From a virus: a stretch of 31,793 nucleotides of DNA. The translations under genes and the position numbers were made by a program. Shown in pieces: positions 23,539 through 29,013 of the stretch. How positions within the stretch are numbered: position 1 is the stretch's first letter; each line of letters begins with the position of its first letter. The stretch spans positions 1 through 31,793 of the IMG/VR virus record IMGVR_UViG_3300029448_000216. One strand, written 5' to 3'. The notes under the pieces were generated by a model, which searched no databases, had not been told where the DNA came from, and saw only the letters and a program-made list of their open reading frames with translations.

Positions 23539-23736
23539 CTAAGCCCTATCTTCTCTCCCGGAAATAATTTCTCCTATTTCAGTTTTAAGATTATCTCCAA
23601 GCCTATCAACTATTTTTGACAGACCTTCTTTGATGGTGTCATGGACACCAAGAGCTTTTATTTCACTCTTGATGTCACCTGACAGACGATTAACTATGGC
23701 ATTGTAACCGTCAAATGTAGGGACAGGATTACTCAT
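23539..23736 (-). CDS. Hypothetical early protein, 65 aa
   Basis: The ATG at 23736 overlaps the stop of the DUF669 gene (TGATG). The product (MSNPVPTFDGYNAIVNRLSG and on) is a charged amphipathic helix pair with repeated Ile/Leu spacing (IKEGLSKIVDRLGDNL), probably a small oligomerising protein. No family recognised. The last codons (GAT AGG GCT TAG) contain one arm of the interleaved stem with the downstream terminator region. Coupling to the ssDNA-binding protein suggests a recombination accessory role. Confidence 0.65.
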   Translation of the reverse strand: MSNPVPTFDGYNAIVNRLSGDIKSEIKALGVHDTIKEGLSKIVDRLGDNLKTEIGEIISGREDRA

Positions 23737-24245
23737 CACTTGTCCCAATCAAAGTCGTCTTCACCGCTAGATGAATCAGACTGTTCTGCGCTAGCTTTAG
23801 GCGTTTCAACTGGCTTGCCATTGCCAGGGATAAAATTGCCAATAACATTTTTATCAGCCCACTTAGTGCCATCGCCTTTGTCTTCGCCAACTTTAACTAC
23901 CATCTTTGCAAGGAAATTAACGTTCATCATTTCCTCAAGCTGCTCGATACCAAAAGCTTCGACATTAGGTTCCATGCCCATGGCCTTTCTCCACCCCTTC
24001 AACTTGCTTTTAGTTACACCGAGACCGTTGCCTTCGAGCATGTAGTTTTCCCAAACTTTTCTGCCTTGATATTTAGGTCCGACAACATCATAAGTAACTT
24101 CTATCATCTTATGACCTTTCTCAACAGATTTTTTAGACTTCCATGCTGTGGCTACCATTTCGTAGTCGCCAACTGGCATAAGTTCAATAGGACCACTGTC
24201 GTCTTCGACATCGGTCAGGTTCAGATTAAATATATCATCCGTCAT
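23736..24245 (-). CDS. DUF669-family ssDNA-binding/annealing-associated protein, 169 aa
   Basis: The domain reads IELMPVGDYEMVATAWKSKK, then EVTYDVVGPKYQGRKVWENY and LKGWRKAMG, which is the DUF669 pattern. The C-terminus is a Ser-rich linker and an acidic tip (SSSGEDDFDWDK), like the tails through which single-strand-binding proteins recruit partners. AAAGGAG precedes the ATG. It follows the Sak4-like ATPase gene directly. DUF669 proteins are known neighbours of Sak4/RecT-type recombinases and behave as phage SSBs. Likely coats ssDNA for strand annealing. Confidence 0.85.
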   Translation of the reverse strand: MTDDIFNLNLTDVEDDSGPIELMPVGDYEMVATAWKSKKSVEKGHKMIEVTYDVVGPKYQGRKVWENYMLEGNGLGVTKSKLKGWRKAMGMEPNVEAFGIEQLEEMMNVNFLAKMVVKVGEDKGDGTKWADKNVIGNFIPGNGKPVETPKASAEQSDSSSGEDDFDWDK

Positions 24246-25004
24246 TTATTTCTCCTTTAATTGTTTTAGAGATTGCTTGAACGCAGATAAGAATGCATTC
24301 CAATCAAGATCCAAAGGCATGTTGCCTAAGTCAACTCGACTCTTTGCATCAAAAGCTGCACTAAATTTATGAAACAACTTACGTTTGCCATAAGACACAC
24401 CCCTAGTTGTTTCCTTAAAACCTTGGCCGCTAGTACGAGTTGATACCTCGTAGTTGGCGAACAGGTTAAAGTCTACCCATTCCTTTATCTGTGAAGATAC
24501 TTTCTTGTGTAAACTCATTTCCCAACGATCATAGGGCTCACGCTCTGGATCATTGAAAGTTCTGATAGCTACATGGGAGAGAAGGATGACGTGCATCTTT
24601 TTCTTTTGTAGCAGATCAAACATTTTTAGAATACGGTTATAGAGTTCTGCTGACTCTGCATAACCTTTTCCGAAACCTAATGCCTCAATAGATTTTATTG
24701 AGTGAATATCACAAACCTTTTTTTGCACAAGCTTCTCAGCCCAGTCAGTGGTATCAAATACCAGAGTTTTGTAATCGTGTTCTTCTTCGTAAAGCGTTTG
24801 TAATTGTTTGACAATGTCATCGTAGCTTTCGCATAGAGGAAAGGATGGAGCATCAACAAAGTTAGTGCCATCTTCTGTCTTCACAAATATGGGTTTGGGT
24901 GCGTTAGATGCAAAGGTTGTCTTACCTATGCCGTCTGTTCCAGCTACATTAATCTTTAGTGCCGGGACTTTGATTCCTGTTTCAATAGTATTCAATAGAC
25001 TCAC
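24246..25004 (-). CDS. Sak4-like RecA-fold ATPase (single-strand annealing recombinase), 252 aa
   Basis: GTG start with GGAG 6 nt upstream; it overlaps the previous stop. The Walker A motif is GTDGIGKTT (22-30), Walker B is LVFDTTD (81-87), and a VILLSHV segment follows, as in the RecA core. The length and the downstream DUF669 gene match the Sak4 family of phage recombinases (RecA core only, without N- or C-terminal domains). It likely promotes annealing or strand exchange with the neighbouring SSB, using ends made by the PD-(D/E)XK nuclease. It could also be annotated as AAA_24 ATPase. Confidence 0.87.
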   Translation of the reverse strand: MSLLNTIETGIKVPALKINVAGTDGIGKTTFASNAPKPIFVKTEDGTNFVDAPSFPLCESYDDIVKQLQTLYEEEHDYKTLVFDTTDWAEKLVQKKVCDIHSIKSIEALGFGKGYAESAELYNRILKMFDLLQKKKMHVILLSHVAIRTFNDPEREPYDRWEMSLHKKVSSQIKEWVDFNLFANYEVSTRTSGQGFKETTRGVSYGKRKLFHKFSAAFDAKSRVDLGNMPLDLDWNAFLSAFKQSLKQLKEK

Positions 25005-25207
25005 CTTGGTCTCCTGTCACATTCGTTTACGTTGTATGGTTCTTGGGAAGCCACATGTTCTTCCCACATGTTTGACAACATGCTTGGTAGGTACATGCCG
25101 TTAATGTCTTTCATCTTTTTACAAAACTCTTCAAAGTCCATGCATCCAGATATGACATAACCAGCATCTTCATCAAGGCCAATTAAAAAATCTCCTGTCT
25201 TACTCAT
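25001..25207 (-). CDS. Hypothetical early protein, 68 aa
   Basis: The ATG at 25207 has AAGGAG upstream and overlaps the previous gene by 8 nt; the stop overlaps the Sak4 start. The product starts MSKTGDFLIGLDEDAGYVIS and is acidic, with a helix (DFEEFCKKMKDINGM) and a hydrophilic end. The LIGLDEDAG phrase is reminiscent of small proteins from recombination modules, but I cannot name a family. Confidence 0.65.
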   Translation of the reverse strand: MSKTGDFLIGLDEDAGYVISGCMDFEEFCKKMKDINGMYLPSMLSNMWEEHVASQEPYNVNECDRRPR

Positions 25208-25652
25208 CGTTATCTCCTTGTAATGGATCAATAAAAGATATGTAAGGTCTCTCATTAATCTTGGTGGTTAGTGCAGACTCGATCTTCTGCCAGGTTTCAG
25301 GATCAGCTTCTTGCATCTTCTTGCTTTGTCTAACATCCTCAACAAACTCTGACTTAAAAGGAAAGCCAGTTATATCTTTAGACAAACCAAGCAGCTGTTC
25401 TTGATCCCATTTTCTTGTCACTTTAAATTGCACTCGCAGATCTTTAGGTATAGCACCGTTAAGTCCTACCCTCTTAGAGCCACCAGTATTAGAAAGTGTT
25501 TGTGTTATTGATTTTATTTCTTGGCATTCAACAATGGCATTGTCTAAATTCTTAGACTCTTCTTTCAGCTTTGCTTGTTCACCAAGATTAATCTTCTTTA
25601 GCTTGAGCAGAGTTTTCAAGCCATAAGATTCATAGTTAATTTCTTTATCCAT
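25200..25652 (-). CDS. Early protein, DUF7173-like, 150 aa
   Basis: The start at 25652 is fixed by GGAG six bases before the ATG. The N-terminal half is a coiled-coil-like helix (TLLKLKKINLGEQAKLKEES). The C-terminal half has FPFKSEFVEDVRQSKKM, then DPETWQKIESALTTKINERPY, a pattern I link with DUF7173 proteins next to Sak4/SSB genes. It is the first gene of the leftward operon, directly behind the divergent control region. Function unknown; context suggests recombination. Confidence 0.7.
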   Translation of the reverse strand: MDKEINYESYGLKTLLKLKKINLGEQAKLKEESKNLDNAIVECQEIKSITQTLSNTGGSKRVGLNGAIPKDLRVQFKVTRKWDQEQLLGLSKDITGFPFKSEFVEDVRQSKKMQEADPETWQKIESALTTKINERPYISFIDPLQGDNDE

Positions 25653-25676
25653 ACTTTTCTCCAAAAAAATACTCTA

Positions 25677-25707
25677 TCTATATTAATGATCTAAAATCAT
25701 TTGTCAA
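25677..25707 (-). promoter_or_regulatory. Candidate leftward early promoter
   Basis: Minus-strand TTGACA (25707-25702) is a perfect -35 match. Possible -10 boxes are TAATAT (25685-25680, spacer 16) or TATAGA (25682-25677, spacer 19). The 25685-25701 inverted repeat sits between the -35 and -10 elements, so a bound regulator would block it. The start of the operon follows 25-35 nt later. Confidence 0.6.
25685..25701. promoter_or_regulatory. Operator-like inverted repeat (AATGAT-5-ATCATT)
   Basis: Perfect 6-bp arms AATGAT and ATCATT separated by CTAAA, inside the leftward promoter candidate. Size and position fit a dimeric HTH-protein site, and the gene for a small HTH protein begins about 60 nt away. 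Confidence 0.5.
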
Positions 25708-25715
25708 CAAATATC

Positions 25716-25744
25716 TTTACAATTTGTAATGTGTCAATTATCAT
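25716..25744 (+). promoter_or_regulatory. Rightward early promoter
   Basis: TTTACA (25716-25721), 17 nt, TATCAT (25739-25744): each box matches the sigma70 consensus in five of six positions with ideal spacing. Transcription would begin near 25751, just before AGGAGAG (25754-25760) and the ATG at 25763. It would drive the regulator, primase-helicase and modification genes. Confidence 0.7.
25717..25729. promoter_or_regulatory. Operator-like palindrome TTACAATTTGTAA
   Basis: A 13-base perfect palindrome (TTACAA-T-TTGTAA) that covers the -35 box of the rightward promoter. It differs in sequence from the 25685-25701 repeat, so two proteins, or one with loose specificity, may act here. Confidence 0.55.
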
Positions 25745-25762
25745 TGTCTTTTTAGGAGAGAA

Positions 25763-25957
25763 ATGCAACTCAAAGATTACATCGAAAAACGAGGCGAAGA
25801 ATCTTTAGCAAAAGATTTGAAAGTCTCAGTATCAACTATCCGTGCATGGCGTTGGGGTCATAGACAACCCTCAGTCAACCAGGCCAAGAAGCTTATTAAA
25901 ATGACCGGGCGTGCTCTCGATTGGGAAAGCATTTACGGATCTATCGAAAAGGTATAA
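25763..25957 (+). CDS. Cro-like HTH transcription regulator, 64 aa
   Basis: A small helix-turn-helix protein: MQLKDYIEKRGEESLAKDLK, then VSVSTIRAWRWGHRQPSVN, fits the Cro/C1 or YdaS-type pattern, with the recognition helix around residues 23-34. Length is that of a bare Cro-type domain. It has a strong ribosome site and its own sigma70-type promoter, and it lies between two divergent early operons with palindromes over both promoters, so it likely represses one or both and times the early genes. I see no integrase or CI-size repressor here, so this is not proof of a temperate life cycle. Confidence 0.8.
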   Translation: MQLKDYIEKRGEESLAKDLKVSVSTIRAWRWGHRQPSVNQAKKLIKMTGRALDWESIYGSIEKV

Positions 25958-25999
25958 GTGGCTATTGACTTGAACCTCAATATTAAGGGGGAAGAAATC

Positions 26000-27961
26000 A
26001 TGAACGACTCGCGCAGAGAGATGTTGATTTCTTTCTACGAGAATCATTTTCATCTCATACCCTGTGGCTCTAGGTCAGACACGATACCAGATTACTTTAA
26101 ACGCAGACATCAATACGAAGAAGACAACATACTAATCAAGCGATGGTCGAAGACACCAAGAGTTAAGTGGTCCAACTACATAGAAACACAACCCACATTA
26201 AAAGAAATCAAAGAATGGTATCTACAATTTCCAGGTTGTAATTGGGCAGCTATCACAGGCATTAACTTTGTGGTGCTTGATGCAGATACGCAAGAGGCCT
26301 GTGAGTTTGTAGAGTCAGGGCAGATAACAAGAACCACCATGAAACAAAAGACACCTCGTGGTGGCTATCATTACTTCTATGCTATCAATCCAAACCTCAA
26401 AGTAAGAAACACCACAGGCAGACTAGACATCAGAGGAGAAGGTGGCTATGTCATGATATCGCCTTCCAACCAATACATGTTTGAAACTGTAGACAGCATG
26501 AACGTGGATGACATGGATGAACTCCCATGTCTCAGCAGTCAAGACATGAAAGTAATCTATGACTTCAACGATACAGGCAAGACTGGAACGCAAGACAATG
26601 GCTTGCTTACAATAGATGGTGTCGATACTGGTATGCGTAACGATACCTTGGCAAGGCTTGTTGGCAAATGGATTCTAGAAGGATGGGGCAGACGTGAAGT
26701 TATTATTAAAGCACTCGATTGGAATCAAACCAACAACCCACCCATGAGTGTGCAAGAAGTATTGCAGACAGTAAACAGCATATGTGCTGGACATCTAAGA
26801 AGAAACCCAGCAGAGAGCACAGGGATCTTAGAATGGAATACAAGTCAGTGGCAGATACAACTGACAGATGAACTCAAAGAGATCATGGACCAAGAAGATC
26901 CCATCGAACAGCAAAAGAATGAAGAGGGACCAGACAGAGACCCACTCGGACTCAAGACATTCGCAGATCCCTTTTGGGATGGCATGGACTCATCGCGCAT
27001 CGAACAGTTTTGGGGCGATGCATTTGTCTTTCAACAATCAAGAGTCTTGCTCTTGGGTAAACCCAAGATAGGTAAATCGCACTGGCTAGGTGCATTCGCA
27101 GCAGCGGCCACCACAGGCACGGAGTTTATGAATCAACAGTTTAGTAGGCCACTCAAGGTTATGTGGCTACAGGCAGAGATCATCCATGAGTTCTTGAAGA
27201 AAAGAATTGATATGTATTATCAGCCATTCGTCCATGACAAAGAGATGCTAGAGATAGGCAAGTCCAATCTGATTGCTTCAGGTAGGCTACGCAAGAACCT
27301 CATGCGAGACAAAGACATAGATGAGATAGCAACAAGTATTGATTATCACAAACCAGACATAGTAATGATTGACCCTATCATTAACTTCTTTGATGGTGAG
27401 GAGAACTCTAACTCAGAGATACATGCAATGCTATCAAGAGTAGACAGACTCATAGAACTCTTTGGCGTAGCTTTTATTATCGCTCATCACACTGGTAAAG
27501 AAAGAGCAGATGACTTGTCGTTCATGTCAGCGCGTGGTGGTAGTGCCTTTGCTGGTTGGATGGATTCAGGTGTCAAGCTGTCAGGCAAGAAACCCAACAT
27601 GAATGTTTTCTATGAAGCAAGGAATGCCAAAGAACCAGAACAACATCTCGCTTACTTTGATTACGACAGAGGATTCTTTAGGGTGGTTGATGCACAAGAT
27701 TCTCCAGACGAAGTAGAGATAGCAAGAGTTGTGGCATCAGCGATGGACAAGCACAAGTTTTATACAAGACAGGATCTCGAACTCCTTGCTCGCAAAGCTT
27801 TGAAAGAATCTGACCTAGCATCAGGAGAGAGAGCAGCAAGGTATGCAGTCTCACATGTACAAAAGTATCTAGGAGATAGAGTGAAGAATCACAATGTCCC
27901 AGGTAAGAATGCATGGTATTACTTAGCAGATAACGAGATGAAGAGGCCTTGGGATGAATAA
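26000..27961 (+). CDS. Primase-polymerase/helicase replication protein, 653 aa
   Basis: Start chosen at ATG 26000 with GGGGGA 7 nt upstream; a GTG at 25958, directly after the regulator stop, is in frame but weaker. The N-terminal bifunctional primase/polymerase domain has VVLDADT (Asp94, Asp96), TPRGGYHYFY (His124) and LDIRGEGGYVMISPS (142-156). The C-terminal RecA-like helicase/ATPase has LLGKPKIGKSHW (Walker A, 353-360), IVMIDPI (Walker B) and FIIAHHTGK (sensor-like), as in RepA-type helicases. The two activities would start and unwind at the phage origin. It replaces separate primase and DnaB-type genes. No phage DNA polymerase is seen in the window. Confidence 0.88.
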   Translation: MNDSRREMLISFYENHFHLIPCGSRSDTIPDYFKRRHQYEEDNILIKRWSKTPRVKWSNYIETQPTLKEIKEWYLQFPGCNWAAITGINFVVLDADTQEACEFVESGQITRTTMKQKTPRGGYHYFYAINPNLKVRNTTGRLDIRGEGGYVMISPSNQYMFETVDSMNVDDMDELPCLSSQDMKVIYDFNDTGKTGTQDNGLLTIDGVDTGMRNDTLARLVGKWILEGWGRREVIIKALDWNQTNNPPMSVQEVLQTVNSICAGHLRRNPAESTGILEWNTSQWQIQLTDELKEIMDQEDPIEQQKNEEGPDRDPLGLKTFADPFWDGMDSSRIEQFWGDAFVFQQSRVLLLGKPKIGKSHWLGAFAAAATTGTEFMNQQFSRPLKVMWLQAEIIHEFLKKRIDMYYQPFVHDKEMLEIGKSNLIASGRLRKNLMRDKDIDEIATSIDYHKPDIVMIDPIINFFDGEENSNSEIHAMLSRVDRLIELFGVAFIIAHHTGKERADDLSFMSARGGSAFAGWMDSGVKLSGKKPNMNVFYEARNAKEPEQHLAYFDYDRGFFRVVDAQDSPDEVEIARVVASAMDKHKFYTRQDLELLARKALKESDLASGERAARYAVSHVQKYLGDRVKNHNVPGKNAWYYLADNEMKRPWDE

Positions 27962-28799
27962 TCCTTACAAGATAGAAGGACCGGCTCTGATTAGTTTCAG
28001 TGGTGGTAGAACATCAGGCTTCATGTTGTGGAATATTATCCAAGCATATGGTGGCACACTGCCTGAAGATATATACGTTACCTTTGCTAACACAGGCAAG
28101 GAAGCCCCGGAGACACTCGACTTTGTGCATGAGATAGGACAGAAGTGGGGCGTGAAGATACATTGGCTAGAGTTGTACTTCGGTGAAGAGCGTCCAGTCT
28201 ATCGCACCAAAGAAGTCACCTATGAAACAGCAAGCAGAAATGGTGAACCCTTTGAAGCTTTGTTGGATCGCAGACAATACCTACCCAATCCTGTTACTAG
28301 ATTTTGTACAAGCGAACTAAAGATTAAAGTTATGTCAAGGTTCATGCGTAAGTTACGAGGTCATAAGAATTGGTACAACGTTATTGGCTTACGCTATGAC
28401 GAACCAAGAAGAGTGGCAAGTGCACTCAAGCAATATGAAGCATGGACAAATATAACCCCCATGAATGATGCCAAACATACAGTCAAAGATGTGACAGATT
28501 TTTGGGAGCAGCAAAACTTTGATTTGAAGCTAACAAACTTTGGCGGTAAAACTTTGGCTGGCAACTGTGACCTCTGCTTTCTTAAAGGCAAGGACACAAA
28601 GGTTAAGCTGCTGCAAGAAAGACCAGAGATGGCAGATTGGTGGATCAAACAAGAACAGAAGTTTGGCGATCATGCTGGTGCTACCTTTAGAAAGGATGGC
28701 CCCACTTACATTGACTTGCTAGATATTAGTAAACAACATTCAGAATACAAGGAGCAAGATCTGTTCGATGAACAGATGACATGTTTTTGCCATGATTAA
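27954..28799 (+). CDS. PAPS-reductase-like PP-loop enzyme, 281 aa
   Basis: Overlaps the primase-helicase gene by 8 nt. The PP-loop is ISFSGGRTSGFML (SGGRTS at 16-21). Family motifs include VTFANTGKEAPETLDFVHEI, NPVTRFCTSELKI, IGLRYDEPRR, and a Cys pair in GNCDLCFLKG. This is the adenine-nucleotide alpha hydrolase fold of PAPS/APS reductases and DndC. A Cys-x-x-Cys and two further Cys near the C-terminus (TCFCHD) could bind a metal or Fe-S cluster. Phage members are common beside DNA modification genes. Whether it reduces sulfate esters, thiolates nucleic acid or counters host defence cannot be told here; its neighbours (membrane protein, C5-methyltransferase) favour modification. Confidence 0.82.
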   Translation: MNNPYKIEGPALISFSGGRTSGFMLWNIIQAYGGTLPEDIYVTFANTGKEAPETLDFVHEIGQKWGVKIHWLELYFGEERPVYRTKEVTYETASRNGEPFEALLDRRQYLPNPVTRFCTSELKIKVMSRFMRKLRGHKNWYNVIGLRYDEPRRVASALKQYEAWTNITPMNDAKHTVKDVTDFWEQQNFDLKLTNFGGKTLAGNCDLCFLKGKDTKVKLLQERPEMADWWIKQEQKFGDHAGATFRKDGPTYIDLLDISKQHSEYKEQDLFDEQMTCFCHD

Positions 28800-29013
28800 C
28801 CTAGATAAGAAAGCTTTGAAGGAAGCCATGGTCGATACATTTACTGGCACGCTTATCAATCTACCTTTGGTTTGGTTGGTCTTGTTTCTGTGCTTGATGG
28901 TCACGCATAACAGCTTCTTGATATCGCTAGCTCAAGCAGGTGTCTTGACGATAGTAGCAATCATTAGAAAGTATTGCATCAGAGTTTGGTTTAAGAGCAG
29001 GGAGGAGACGTGA
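28792..29013 (+). CDS. Small membrane protein, DUF7220-like, 73 aa
   Basis: ATGA-type overlap (8 nt) with the PP-loop gene. Starts MINLDKKALKEAMVDTFTGT, then two hydrophobic segments (LINLPLVWLVLFLCLMV; FLISLAQAGVLTIVAIIRKY) and a basic tail. The pattern matches the small DUF7220 membrane proteins of phages. It sits between the PP-loop enzyme and the methyltransferase gene. Role unknown; membrane location is the only firm inference. Confidence 0.75.
   Translation: MINLDKKALKEAMVDTFTGTLINLPLVWLVLFLCLMVTHNSFLISLAQAGVLTIVAIIRKYCIRVWFKSREET
29001..29007 (+). promoter_or_regulatory. Strong ribosome site of the methyltransferase (GGAGGAG)
   Basis: GGAGGAG lies 2 nt before the GTG at 29010. The spacing from its first GGAG (29001-29004) is 5 nt. 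It fixes the GTG as start despite its overlap with the previous stop. Confidence 0.6.

Noticed and set aside
23740-24045. 101-codon + strand frame opposite the DUF669 gene
   Set aside because: It lies wholly antisense to a well-supported gene, is Ser/Pro/Leu-rich and lacks motifs.
25677-25957. Lysogeny switch of a temperate phage
   Set aside because: There is no integrase, attachment site or full-length repressor in the window; a divergent early control region alone does not show a temperate life cycle.
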